DNA of 64,000 nt, from contig NZ_RJKR01000005.1 in assembly GCF_003752025.1 (NCBI RefSeq), positions 124,001-188,000 of the forward strand, given 5' to 3'. The translations under genes and the position numbers were made by a program. The notes under the pieces are model-generated. The model was not told the DNA's origin. It did no database searches and saw only the letters and a list, made by a program, of their open reading frames with translations. The stretch is from Curtobacterium sp. PhB115. Lineage in GTDB: Bacteria > Actinomycetota > Actinomycetes > Actinomycetales > Microbacteriaceae. The number at the start of each line of letters is the position of its first letter. The first letter of the stretch is position 1. Below are positions 53,786-62,415 of the stretch, piece by piece.

Positions 53786-53841
53786 CAGCGGTCTCCCCCC
53801 GTGAGGAACGCGAAACGGCGTCCGTCAAGTGCGATGCCCAT
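53785..53841 (-). CDS. 18-aa mini-protein, copy 1
   Basis: Begins at the ATG that overlaps the phosphate transporter stop (TGATG) and encodes MGIALDGRRFAFLTGGDR. AGGGAGG in the last transporter codons serves as its ribosome-binding site, and its own last codons (ACG GGG GGA GAC) provide the site for copy 2. The four reading frames transporter, copy 1, copy 2 and membrane protein are therefore joined by three one-base overlaps, as expected for coupled translation. Confidence 0.6.
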   Translation of the reverse strand: MGIALDGRRFAFLTGGDR

Positions 53842-55097
53842 CAGCGACGGCCTCCCTTGCGTGCGGCCATGCGGCGCAGGGTGCGCTCACGGCTCAGCTC
53901 GGCGCGACGTGCGGCGACGGCGTCTGCACGCTTCTTGCGCTGCAGGTCGCGGAGCTCCTTGCGGGTGTAGACGGCGTTCGCGGCGACGTCGACCTCGATC
54001 GCCGAGGCCTGCTCGTGCGGCTTCCGGAGCGACCAGAGGTACAGACCGAGGATGACCGCGGCGCCGACCAGGGCGTCGATGACGAGACCGATGACGCCGA
54101 AGCGTGCGATCCCCGAGGCCACGGCACCCACGGCGGCCGATGCCGGCAGGGTGATGAACCAGGCGATGACGATCTTGCCGGCCGTCGACCACTGGATCTT
54201 CGAGCCACGGCGACCGAGGCCGGCACCGATGATCGAGCCGGACGACACCTGCGTGGTGGACAGCGCGAACCCGAGGTGGCTGGAGGCGAGGATCGTCGCG
54301 GCCGTGGAGGCCTCGGCGGCGAAGCCCTGCGTCGCGCGGATCTCGGTGATGCCCGAGCCGAGCGTGCGGATGATGCGCCAGCCGCCGGTGTAGGTGCCGA
54401 GGGCGATCGCGAGCGCACAGGCGACGACGACCCAGAACTGCACGCCCTGGTTAGACGGCTGCGCGCCGGAGGCGATCAGGGTGAGCGTGATGACACCCAT
54501 CGTCTTCTGGGCGTCGTTCGTGCCGTGCGCGAGCGACACCATCGACGAGGTGAAGATCTGCCCGATGCGGAAGCCACCGCGCTCGTTCGGGAACACCGGC
54601 CGCTTCGTGATCCGGTACGCGATGCGCGTGGACAGGAACGACACGAAGGCGGCGATGACCGGCGACAGGAACGCGGGGATGATCACCACCGTCAGCAGCG
54701 CCAGGTAGTTGACCGACTGGAACCCCGCCCCGACGATCGCCGCGCCGATGAGCCCGCCGAACAGCGCGTGCGACGACGACGACGGCAGCCCGCGGAGCCA
54801 CGTGATCATGTTCCACACGACCGCCCCGATGAGCCCCGCGAAGATCATCTCCGGTGAGATCGCGACGCCGCCCGGGCCCTCGTTGATGAGGCCGTGCGAG
54901 ATCGAGGTCGCCACCGCGGTGCTGAGGAACGCACCGACGAGGTTGAGCACCGCGGCGACGGTGACCGCGACCTTGGGCTTCATGGCCCCGGTCGCGATCG
55001 GGGTCGCCATCGCGTTGGCGGTGTCGTGAAAACCGTTTGTGAAGTCGAAGAAGAGGGCCAACGCGATGACCAGGACGACTATGAGTGTGATGTCCAC
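53841..55097 (-). CDS. Inorganic phosphate transporter (PiT family)
   Basis: A 418-aa PiT-type low-affinity phosphate/cation symporter with about ten membrane segments. The two family repeats are seen as FDFTNGFHDTANAMATPIAT and SLAHGTNDAQKTMGVI (each with the G-x-N-D core), and the C-terminal half repeats the fold. The last 70 residues are a basic Arg/Lys-rich tail. GTG 55097 is preferred since homology starts at VDITLIVVLVI. Heads a four-frame unit; divergent from the antiporter. Confidence 0.93.
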   Translation of the reverse strand: MDITLIVVLVIALALFFDFTNGFHDTANAMATPIATGAMKPKVAVTVAAVLNLVGAFLSTAVATSISHGLINEGPGGVAISPEMIFAGLIGAVVWNMITWLRGLPSSSSHALFGGLIGAAIVGAGFQSVNYLALLTVVIIPAFLSPVIAAFVSFLSTRIAYRITKRPVFPNERGGFRIGQIFTSSMVSLAHGTNDAQKTMGVITLTLIASGAQPSNQGVQFWVVVACALAIALGTYTGGWRIIRTLGSGITEIRATQGFAAEASTAATILASSHLGFALSTTQVSSGSIIGAGLGRRGSKIQWSTAGKIVIAWFITLPASAAVGAVASGIARFGVIGLVIDALVGAAVILGLYLWSLRKPHEQASAIEVDVAANAVYTRKELRDLQRKKRADAVAARRAELSRERTLRRMAARKGGRR

Positions 55098-55214
55098 CGC
55101 GGGCCAGTGTTCCGCATCGATGGGCTTCTGAGCAAACCTGATCGGTAACCCGTTGTTCACCACGCCTGCAGACTCGTTCAGTTTCGGAACCATGCCTCTG
55201 GGAGAATGAGTCCC

Positions 55215-56903
55215 ATGGACACCGTCGAGCTCCTCATCCTGCTGATCGGATCGCTCGCGGTGACCGGGTTCGCACGGGCGAAGGGGCTCCCCGCTCCACT
55301 GCTCGTCACGGCGGTCGCGCTCGCTGCGTCGTTCCTGCCGGGGCTCCCGCCGATGGAGATCGACTCCGAGGTGATCCTGACGGTGATCCTGCCGCCGCTG
55401 CTCTACTCGGCGGCGCTCGACGTGTCGTGGCAGAGCTTCCGGACGTCGATCAAGCAGATCCGTCGTCTCGGCATCTTCCTGGTCATCGTGACGGCACTCG
55501 TGGTCGGGGCGGTGGCCTACTTCCTCATCCCCGACATGACGCTGCCGGCCGCGATCCTCCTCGGCGCGATCGTCGCCCCGCCGGACGCCGTGTCCGCTGC
55601 CGCGATCGGCCGCAAGCTCGGGCTCCCCCGTCGCGTGATGACGGTGCTCTCCGGCGAGAGCCTGATCAACGACGCCGCCTCGCTGACCCTGGTGCGCGTC
55701 TTCACGCTCATCATCGCGGGCACGTCGCTGACGATCTGGCAGGACCTCGGGATATTCGGGCTCGCGATCGGCGTCGGCCTGGTGGTCGGGATCGTGCTCG
55801 GCGTCGTCGTGCACTGGATCCGGATGCGCATCAACGATCCGGTGGTCGAGACGATCATGAGCATCCTGCTGCCGTTCGTCGCGTACATCCTGGCCGAGGA
55901 CCTCTCCGGCTCCGGCGTCATCGCGGTCGTCACGGCCGGCCTGTACATCGGCTACAACTCGCCGAAGGAGGGCTACGCGACCCGCCTGCAGGAACGACCG
56001 CTGTGGACCAGCATCGACGTCATCCTCGAGGGCTTCGTGTTCGCCCTGATCGGCCTGCAGCTCAACACCGTCGTGCAGGACCTGGTGGAGAGCGAGCGGA
56101 GCCTCGGGCAGACCCTCACCGCGGCGGCGGTGGTGCTCGTCGTCGTGATCCTCGTGCGACCGCTCTTCATCTTCGAGTCGTACGTGCGCAACCGGATCAA
56201 CGGGCGATGGCTCCGGCCCCTGCGGATCAAGCTGTCCCGCGGCCATCCGTCGCTGCGGTGGATGCGTGGCACGGCCGAGCCGAAGCTCAACTGGCGCGAG
56301 CTCACCGTGATCTCGTGGACCGGCATGCGCGGCGTGGTGACCCTCGCCGCCGCCGTGTCCGTGGTCGCGAGTCCGACGCAGATCCCGGCCCAGGACACCA
56401 TCTTCATCATCGCGTTCTTCGTCACCGTCGGGACCCTCCTGCTGCAGGGTCTGACGCTGCCGTTCGTGATCCGCGCACTGAAGGTCCAGGACCCCACCGA
56501 GGACGACGAGGACATCCGGAGCGAGATGCGCCTCAACCAGCGCACCACCGAGGCCGCCATCGAGCTGCTCGAGAAGCGGCGCCCGGACTGGTCGAAGCAG
56601 TACGGGGCCGTCGCCGTCGACTCCGTGGTGAACCGGCTGAAGGCCCGGCTCGAACGGCAGGTCGAGACGTTCCGGAAGGACGCCGAGGAAGAAGAGGACG
56701 AGGAGCGCAACGCCCCCGCACGCCTCCGCGGCTCGCAGATCCAGGACATCCGGCGCGAACTGCTCGACCGGCGACGGGAGATCGTGCTCGAGGAGCGCGA
56801 GCGGGGCAACCTCGACGAGGAGGTCATGCGCCGCGTGCTCGTGACCCTCGACGCCGAGGAACTCGCGATGGACTCGGCGCAGGCGTCCCGCAGTCGCTCC
56901 TGA
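55215..56903 (+). CDS. CPA1-family cation/proton antiporter (NhaP type)
   Basis: A 562-aa antiporter with about 12 membrane segments; GAIVAPPDAVSAAAIGRKLG and GESLINDAASLTLVRVF carry the conserved Asp residues of CPA1 exchangers, and SWTGMRGVVTLAAAVSV is the typical Arg segment. A 130-residue charged cytoplasmic domain with coiled-coil character follows. ATG 55215 has GGGAG 10 nt upstream; ATG 55206 adds three residues but is too close to it. Exchanges Na+ (or K+) for H+ by family. Confidence 0.92.
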   Translation: MDTVELLILLIGSLAVTGFARAKGLPAPLLVTAVALAASFLPGLPPMEIDSEVILTVILPPLLYSAALDVSWQSFRTSIKQIRRLGIFLVIVTALVVGAVAYFLIPDMTLPAAILLGAIVAPPDAVSAAAIGRKLGLPRRVMTVLSGESLINDAASLTLVRVFTLIIAGTSLTIWQDLGIFGLAIGVGLVVGIVLGVVVHWIRMRINDPVVETIMSILLPFVAYILAEDLSGSGVIAVVTAGLYIGYNSPKEGYATRLQERPLWTSIDVILEGFVFALIGLQLNTVVQDLVESERSLGQTLTAAAVVLVVVILVRPLFIFESYVRNRINGRWLRPLRIKLSRGHPSLRWMRGTAEPKLNWRELTVISWTGMRGVVTLAAAVSVVASPTQIPAQDTIFIIAFFVTVGTLLLQGLTLPFVIRALKVQDPTEDDEDIRSEMRLNQRTTEAAIELLEKRRPDWSKQYGAVAVDSVVNRLKARLERQVETFRKDAEEEEDEERNAPARLRGSQIQDIRRELLDRRREIVLEERERGNLDEEVMRRVLVTLDAEELAMDSAQASRSRS

Positions 56904-56955
56904 GGCAGCCCGGCGTATCGTGGGCGCTCCAGAGGGAACAGGAGCACAGCGCCGA

Positions 56956-58581
56956 GTGAGCACGCCGCGGAACGACGTCCCCAGGAACGACGACACCCCG
57001 GACCGCCCCGGAGCGTCGCGGCCGACGTCCGCCCCGAAGCCGCGGAGCACCCGCCCGTCGGCACGTGGCACGAAGCCCCGTCGCGGAGCCCGTGTCGCCG
57101 GGTCCAGCCGCCCCGCTCCGCGTCGCCAGGCCCCGGTACCCGAGCCGCAGAAGCTGAGCGCGTACCGCCGCTGGTTCGCCACCCTGCACCCCTCGCTGCA
57201 GCTGATCGGCCTGCAGCTCTGGATGCCGCTGTTCTTCATCGTCGGCTTTTGCCTCTGCTACGTCTTCGCGTTCCACTCCCCGCACCCGCACGACGTGCCG
57301 ATCGCCCTGGTCGGCAGCGACCCCGCGTTCGTCGCCGCGGTGCAGAAGGCGCTCCCGGGTGAGTTCGTGTTCCACACCTACGACTCGCTCGCAGCGGCCA
57401 AGCGCGACGTCCTGGCCGGGTCGATGGCGGTCGCCTACGACCCGTCGACCAACGAGTTCTTCAAGGCGAGCGCGCACCAGTTCCAGGTGGCGAGCCTGGT
57501 GCCGGCGACGCTCACCGCGGTGCTCACCGCCATGGGGGTGGCGAGTCCGAAGGTCACCGAGCTCGCTCCGCTGCCCGCGTGGGACGAGTACGGCACCGTG
57601 GCGATGTACGTGATGCTCGCCTGGTGCATCGGCGGCTACATGGTCGCGATGTTCATCGGGATCATGGGCGGCCCGCTCCGGCACCGCACCCGCATGACCG
57701 TGATCGTCGTCGGTGGCCTCGTGATCTCCCTCATCACGAACACGCTCGCAGGTCCCGTCGTCGGGGCGATCCACGGCCACTGGATCCAGCTCGTGCTCAT
57801 CGCCTGGGGCTGGATCGTCGCGATCGGCCTGGCCGTCAACGGGCTGAGCTACTTCGTCGGCCGGTTCATCGCCGCGCCCGCGATGATCTGCTTCGTCTTC
57901 CTGTCGATGCCGTCCTCCGGTGGCGCGTACCCGAAGTGGTTCATGCCGGAGCCCTTCGCCTGGCTGAACAACGTCGTCGTCGGCTCGAGCATGGTCGACA
58001 TGATCAAGCACCAGATCTACGGCGTCGGCCCCGGTCCCGCCCGCGGGCTCATCACCATGGCCTGCTACGCCGCCGCCGGGCTCGTCCTCATGTACTTCGG
58101 CAAGCGCCACTGGGAGCGCCGCCGCATCCGCGCGATCGTCACCGGCCGGACCACGATGTTCCAGGACGCCCAGACCGCGAACCGCGAGTTCCTCGGCAAG
58201 CAGCGGGACGCCGAGCTCGAGCGGCACGGCCTCGAGTCGACCGAGACCGGCACCCTGAGCGTCCTGAGCGACGACGACTGGGAGGACGCCCGCGTCGGCG
58301 GCGACGTCTTCACCGGTGGCCGCGACGGCCTCGAGACCGAGACCACCCCCACCGGCCGCATCCCCGTCCAGCGTCCTGGGCCCACGCGGGCCGGTTCCGG
58401 TGCGTCGCGGAGCCCGCGGAGCGACGTGACGGCAGAGCCCGTGGGGAGAGGGGCGGGGACCGGCCCACGCACCCGACCCGTCCCGCGGGCCGACGGTTCC
58501 AGGGCACCTGCTCGGTCAGACGCACCGGCTCGGGTCGACACGTCGGACGAGCCCTCGCACGGGCGGCACGCGGACCGCTAG
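56956..58581 (+). CDS. Large membrane protein, YhgE/Pip or ABC-2 permease-like
   Basis: A 541-aa protein: a 65-residue Pro/Arg-rich disordered N-terminus, one membrane segment (PLFFIVGFCLCYVFAF), an extracytoplasmic part of about 130 residues (VPIALVGSDPAFVAAVQKAL; VAYDPSTNEFFKASAHQ), then five to six membrane segments, and a 150-residue disordered tail. The order TM-exposed domain-TM bundle resembles YhgE/Pip and DUF3533 permease-like proteins, which can export substrates or act as phage receptors. Substrate unknown. GTG 56956 chosen. The last gene before a pair of D palindromes. Confidence 0.78.
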   Translation: MSTPRNDVPRNDDTPDRPGASRPTSAPKPRSTRPSARGTKPRRGARVAGSSRPAPRRQAPVPEPQKLSAYRRWFATLHPSLQLIGLQLWMPLFFIVGFCLCYVFAFHSPHPHDVPIALVGSDPAFVAAVQKALPGEFVFHTYDSLAAAKRDVLAGSMAVAYDPSTNEFFKASAHQFQVASLVPATLTAVLTAMGVASPKVTELAPLPAWDEYGTVAMYVMLAWCIGGYMVAMFIGIMGGPLRHRTRMTVIVVGGLVISLITNTLAGPVVGAIHGHWIQLVLIAWGWIVAIGLAVNGLSYFVGRFIAAPAMICFVFLSMPSSGGAYPKWFMPEPFAWLNNVVVGSSMVDMIKHQIYGVGPGPARGLITMACYAAAGLVLMYFGKRHWERRRIRAIVTGRTTMFQDAQTANREFLGKQRDAELERHGLESTETGTLSVLSDDDWEDARVGGDVFTGGRDGLETETTPTGRIPVQRPGPTRAGSGASRSPRSDVTAEPVGRGAGTGPRTRPVPRADGSRAPARSDAPARVDTSDEPSHGRHADR

Positions 58582-58623
58582 GTCGCAGCCGCGTCCCGCA
58601 GCGCGTCACCGCAGGTACCGCCT

Positions 58624-58687
58624 GCGTGTGCATGTTCCGACGATGCACCAGTCGAACGACGCGTGCACTGTCGCAACATGCACACGC
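58624..58687. repeat. Palindrome family D, copy 1
   Basis: GCGTGTGCATGTTCCGACGA and a near-complement ending CATGCACACGC form ~23-bp arms with a few mismatches around CAGTCGAACGACG. It follows the permease-like gene. Confidence 0.85.
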
Positions 58688-58695
58688 ATCGAGTA

Positions 58696-58757
58696 CGTGT
58701 GCATGCTCCGACGAAACACCTGTCGAACGACGCGTGCACTGTCGCACGATGCACACG
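58696..58757. repeat. Palindrome family D, copy 2
   Basis: A second, diverged copy, 8 nt after the first in direct orientation (CGTGTGCATGCTCCGACGA ... GATGCACACG). The central block TGTCGAACGACGCGTGCACT is almost the same in both. Confidence 0.85.
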
Positions 58758-58878
58758 CATCATCCGGACCAGCCCGGCCCTGCACGACCCGGCCCGGCCC
58801 AGTCCGGCGCGGCACGGCCCAGCCCGACCCGACCGATCACGGACCGGTGGGCCGCAGCCGACGCGTATCCTGGGCACC

Positions 58879-59166
58879 ATGAACCCGCGCATCACCTGGC
58901 ACCGCGTCCTCGTCACCGTCGTCGTCGTGTTCCTCGTGCTGACGGTCGGCTTCTACGTCGCGAGCGTCGTGCTCGCCCCGGCTGACGGCCGGAACACCGC
59001 CGGACTCTTCGTCGGCTGGGCCATGTTCGCGATGGTCGGCGCGATCGTCGTCGGGATCATCGACTTCTTCGTCCGCCCGCTCGGCGGCCGGAGCGGTGAC
59101 GCCGAGGTCATCGCCGCCGCCGAGGAAGCACGGACCGGCAGCACCAGGACGCAGCAGACCCGCTAG
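58879..59166 (+). CDS. Small two-pass membrane protein
   Basis: A 95-aa hypothetical protein with two membrane segments (about 9-31 and 43-65) and a short basic/charged tail (GDAEVIAAAEEARTGSTR). No known domain recognised. ATG 58879. It ends convergently with the Nudix gene, the two stop codons overlapping through a shared CTAG. Confidence 0.7.
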   Translation: MNPRITWHRVLVTVVVVFLVLTVGFYVASVVLAPADGRNTAGLFVGWAMFAMVGAIVVGIIDFFVRPLGGRSGDAEVIAAAEEARTGSTRTQQTR

Positions 59167-59681
59167 TCGGGTGAGCCCACCCCGGTGCCGGTGAACCCGG
59201 CGACCGTCGCGTCGTCCTCGGCGAAGGTGAAGCGCGCCCGGACGGTCCCACCGGCGAGCACCCCCGGAAGCCAGTAGCGCGCGTCGTCCCACATCGCGTC
59301 GTACGGCACGTCGTCGACCGGGATCCACCGGGGTTCGAGTTCGTCCGACGCCGACGGGTCTCCCTGCCAGCGGCGGCAGACGAAGACGTCCGAGACCTGG
59401 GACCAGGACGGCCGGAACGGGAACCGGTAGTCCAACGTGCCACGGGCCTCCAGGTCGGCGGTCTCGAGACGCAGGCCGACCTCTTCACGCACCTCGCGGA
59501 CGGCGGTCTCGACCGCCGTCTCACCGGGCTCGCGCTTGCCGCCGGGACCGACCAGCCGGCCGGTGCCGAGGCCGCGACGTTTCTCGCCGAGGAGGACCTC
59601 CGGACCGGCCGCGCCCTCGCGCAGCAGGTAGACGACCACCACTCGTGGGTGCTGGGACTTGCGCTCGTCGCGAGGGGTCAC
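59163..59681 (-). CDS. MTH1-like Nudix hydrolase (8-oxo-dGTP diphosphatase type)
   Basis: A 172-aa Nudix enzyme. The Nudix box G-x5-E-x7-R-E-x2-E-E is read as GPGGKREPGETAVETAVREV followed by REEVGL. The LLGEKRRGLGTGRLVGPGGK run before it and FPFRPSWSQVSDVF after it resemble MTH1, which removes oxidised purine nucleotides. GTG 59681 preferred; the in-frame region upstream runs into the divergent gene. Substrate is inferred from similarity. Confidence 0.88.
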   Translation of the reverse strand: MTPRDERKSQHPRVVVVYLLREGAAGPEVLLGEKRRGLGTGRLVGPGGKREPGETAVETAVREVREEVGLRLETADLEARGTLDYRFPFRPSWSQVSDVFVCRRWQGDPSASDELEPRWIPVDDVPYDAMWDDARYWLPGVLAGGTVRARFTFAEDDATVAGFTGTGVGSPD

Positions 59682-59745
59682 GCGTCCAGTGTGGCCGAAG
59701 AAGTGCCGTACGCTTTCTCCATGGCAGGCGTGCTGCGGGGGCACC

Positions 59746-60096
59746 ATGGCTGAGCCCCGCAGGACCGGGCGCAGCCTCGAAGTGCTGCGTGCGGAAGCCG
59801 CCGAGGAGATCTCGATGCTCGTCGAGCACCGGAGCCGTCAGGGCGAGGACCCGTGGGAGTTCATGCCGACGCTCCCCACCGTCGACGAGCAGGTCGTGCT
59901 GATCCTGCGGGCCGATGCCGTCGACCTCGACGACGCGATCGGCAAGCGGCACGCGCAGTGGTCGATGCACCCGGCGTCCGGACACGGCACCGCCCTCGGC
60001 GAGGAGTACCACCGGCTGCGCCGGATCGCGTTGCAGCACCCGGAGCTCACCCAGGCGGTGTGGAAGCTCATGGGCGCCCTGCCCGACGCGAGCTGA
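59746..60096 (+). CDS. Hypothetical protein
   Basis: A 116-aa soluble protein without recognised domain; begins MAEPRRTGRSLEVLRAEAAE, Glu/Arg/His-rich helical middle, and a conserved-looking WEFMPTLPTVDEQVVLILRA segment. It is divergent from the Nudix gene (65 bp apart) and upstream of the class IV aminotransferase in the same direction. Codon usage matches the neighbours, so it is probably real. Confidence 0.65.
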   Translation: MAEPRRTGRSLEVLRAEAAEEISMLVEHRSRQGEDPWEFMPTLPTVDEQVVLILRADAVDLDDAIGKRHAQWSMHPASGHGTALGEEYHRLRRIALQHPELTQAVWKLMGALPDAS

Positions 60097-60159
60097 CGCC
60101 CACGCACGAAGCGCGCCCACGCACAACGTGCACGGACGCGCGTGCGGTTGGATGGGCGC

Positions 60160-61050
60160 ATGACCGAAACCGTGCTCGCCGTCCTCAACCAGCCCTCCCG
60201 CGACGCCGCGCCGCACGACCCCTCGGCGGACGCCTTCACCTGGGCGAAGCCGCTCGAGGAGCACCTGCAGGTGCAGGACCTCGGCATCATCCGCGGCGAC
60301 GGGGTCTTCGAGACGATCACGGTCATCGACGGTCGGCCGCAGGCCCTCGAGGCGCACCTCGAGCGGTTCGCCCGCTCCGCCGCGATGCTCGACCTGCCGA
60401 CGCCCGACCTCGACGCGTGGCGGCAGGCGATCGAAGCGGTGTGCGCCCGCCTCGACCCCGTGCGGGAGGCCTTCGCGAAGACCGTCCTCACCCGGGGCGT
60501 CGAGGGCACCGACCGTCCGACCGGCTGGGTCTACGCCGCACCGTCTGGCGACTCCACGGCCGCACGGACCGAGGGCATCTCCGTCGTCGTCCTCGACCGC
60601 GGGTACCGGCACGACGTCGAGCGCACCTCGCCGTGGCTGCTGCAGGGCGCGAAGACGCTGTCGTACGCGGTCAACATGGCGGCCCTGCGTGAGGCCGCCC
60701 GCCGCGGAGCCGACGACGCCCTGTTCGTCTCGACCGACGGCTACGTGCTCGAGGGCACGCGTGCGAACCTGATCCTGAAGGTGGGCGACCGGCTCGTCAC
60801 GCCCCGGACGGACATCGGGATCCTGGCCGGCACCACGCAGGCCGACGTGTTCCGGTTCGCCGAGCAGGAGGGCATCGAGACCGCCTACGAGCTCGTCACG
60901 CTGGCCGACCTGCAGGCAGCCGATGCGCTCTGGCTGGTGTCGAGCGTCCGGCAGGCGGCACCGATCCGCTCCGTGAACGGCGACGTCCGGCCGATCGACG
61001 CCGAGCTCACGACGCGCATCAACGACTTCCTGCTGGCACGCGAGGTCTGA
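60160..61050 (+). CDS. Class IV PLP aminotransferase (aminodeoxychorismate lyase-like)
   Basis: A 296-aa fold-type IV PLP enzyme. The PLP lysine is in GAKTLSYAVNMAALREA; IIRGDGVFET at the start, VLEGTRANLIL and ILAGTTQADVF are typical of PabC/branched-chain/D-amino acid aminotransferases. The closest pattern is aminodeoxychorismate lyase, which makes p-aminobenzoate for folate, but the alternatives cannot be ruled out. ATG 60160 preferred to 60142. Ends before a perfect 44-bp palindrome. Confidence 0.86.
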   Translation: MTETVLAVLNQPSRDAAPHDPSADAFTWAKPLEEHLQVQDLGIIRGDGVFETITVIDGRPQALEAHLERFARSAAMLDLPTPDLDAWRQAIEAVCARLDPVREAFAKTVLTRGVEGTDRPTGWVYAAPSGDSTAARTEGISVVVLDRGYRHDVERTSPWLLQGAKTLSYAVNMAALREAARRGADDALFVSTDGYVLEGTRANLILKVGDRLVTPRTDIGILAGTTQADVFRFAEQEGIETAYELVTLADLQAADALWLVSSVRQAAPIRSVNGDVRPIDAELTTRINDFLLAREV

Positions 61051-61086
61051 GCGCGCTCGCGCGGCGTGCAGAACGTGCGTCCACGA

Positions 61087-61130
61087 CGGACTGGAGGCGC
61101 GGTGCCAGCTGGCACCGCGCCTCCAGTCCG
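61087..61130. terminator. Perfect 44-bp palindrome (family A)
   Basis: CGGACTGGAGGCGCGGTGCC followed by AGCT and its exact complement: the whole 44 bp reads the same on both strands. It separates the convergent aminotransferase and amidohydrolase genes, so it can end both transcripts. Confidence 0.9.
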
Positions 61131-61141
61131 TGCTGTGGTCG

Positions 61142-62341
61142 CTACCAGCGCGGGGTGGTGACGCCGGTCCCGTCGGCCCACTCGAAGACGGACTTGCCGT
61201 CGATCCAGACGCGCGTCGCGCGGGTGGTCGCGTCGAGCGGGTCACCGTCCCAGAGGACGAGGTCGGCGTCGTAGCCCTCGGCGAGGCGACCGACACGGTC
61301 GCCGAAGCCGAGGAACTCGGCCGGGTTGACCGTCAGTGCCTCGAGCGCGGTCTGTGCGGGCAAGCCCTCCTTGACCGCGGCGGTCGCCTGGTCGACGAGC
61401 ATGTTGATCGGCACGACCGGCGCGTCGGTGGTGATCGCGACGCGGACGCCGGCGGCGGCGATGGTCGCGAGGTTCGGGATCCCACGGTCGCGGAGCTCGA
61501 CCTTGGAGCGGCTCGTGAAGAGCGGGCCGTAGATCACCGGGATGTCCTTCTCGGCGAGCACGTCGGCGATCTTGTGCGCCTCGGTGCCGTGGTTCACGAC
61601 GAGCCGGTACCCGAACTCCTCGGACAGGCGGATCGCGGTCGCGATGTCGTCGTGGCGGTGGGTGTGCTGGTCCCAGACGAGCTCCCCGTCGAGGACGCGC
61701 ACCAGGGTCTCCTTCGTGAGGTCCCGCGCGAACGGCTCGCCCTTCGCGGCTGCGGCATCGCGGGCGGCCTTGTAGTTCTGCGCCTCGACGAAGGCGTCAC
61801 GGATGATCTTCGCGACGCCGAGGCGGGTCGACGGGGTCTGTCCCTTGCCGCCGTAGACGCGCTTCGGGTTCTCGCCGAGCGCGCTCTTGATGCTCACCGC
61901 GTCGGAGATGAGCTGCTCGTCGATCGTGCGGCCGCCCCACGTCTTGATGGCGACGCTCTGGCCGCCGATCGGGTTGCCGGAGCCGGGCTTGACGACGATG
62001 CTCGTTATGCCACCCGCGAGGGCGTCGCGGAAGCCCTCGTCGTCGATGTCGATCGCGTCGATGGCACGGACGCCGGCCATGTTCGGGCCGGTCATCTCGT
62101 TGGTGTCGTTGCCGGCTTCGCCGTTCGCCTCCTCGTGGATACCGACGTGGCCGTGCGCCTCGACGAAGCCGGGGACGAGCCACGACCCGGCGGCATCGAT
62201 GACCGTGATGCCCTCCGGCGGCGTGACGTCCGGGCCGATCGCGGTGATGCGGCCGTCCTCGACGACGACGGCACCGCCGTCGAAGGCGGGAGCGGAGACG
62301 GGGACGACGTGGGCACCGGTGATCGCGAAGGAGTTGCTCAT
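61142..62341 (-). CDS. Amidohydrolase family protein
   Basis: A 399-aa metal-dependent hydrolase of the imidazolonepropionase/dihydroorotase-like class. The first metal motif is GFVEAHGHVGIHEE (H63, H65), more ligands lie in DQHTHRHDDI and VVNHGTEA, and the catalytic acid in ITTDAPVVPI. Residues about 110-200 with IVVKPGSGNPIGGQSVAIK place it in a branch often annotated only as amidohydrolase; substrate unknown. ATG 62341. Divergent from the Fic gene. Confidence 0.88.
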   Translation of the reverse strand: MSNSFAITGAHVVPVSAPAFDGGAVVVEDGRITAIGPDVTPPEGITVIDAAGSWLVPGFVEAHGHVGIHEEANGEAGNDTNEMTGPNMAGVRAIDAIDIDDEGFRDALAGGITSIVVKPGSGNPIGGQSVAIKTWGGRTIDEQLISDAVSIKSALGENPKRVYGGKGQTPSTRLGVAKIIRDAFVEAQNYKAARDAAAAKGEPFARDLTKETLVRVLDGELVWDQHTHRHDDIATAIRLSEEFGYRLVVNHGTEAHKIADVLAEKDIPVIYGPLFTSRSKVELRDRGIPNLATIAAAGVRVAITTDAPVVPINMLVDQATAAVKEGLPAQTALEALTVNPAEFLGFGDRVGRLAEGYDADLVLWDGDPLDATTRATRVWIDGKSVFEWADGTGVTTPRW

Positions 62342-62415
62342 GACACCACGGTAACGCGTGCATGCGGAATACCGATTCCTCGCGTCGGGGGCGCTGGGGG
62401 TCCTACGGTCGGCGG

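Noticed and set aside
58618..58878. Short protein genes over the D palindromes
   Set aside because: Several frames on both strands are open across the repeats and encode repeated His/Cys-rich stretches; no ribosome-binding site or conserved domain.
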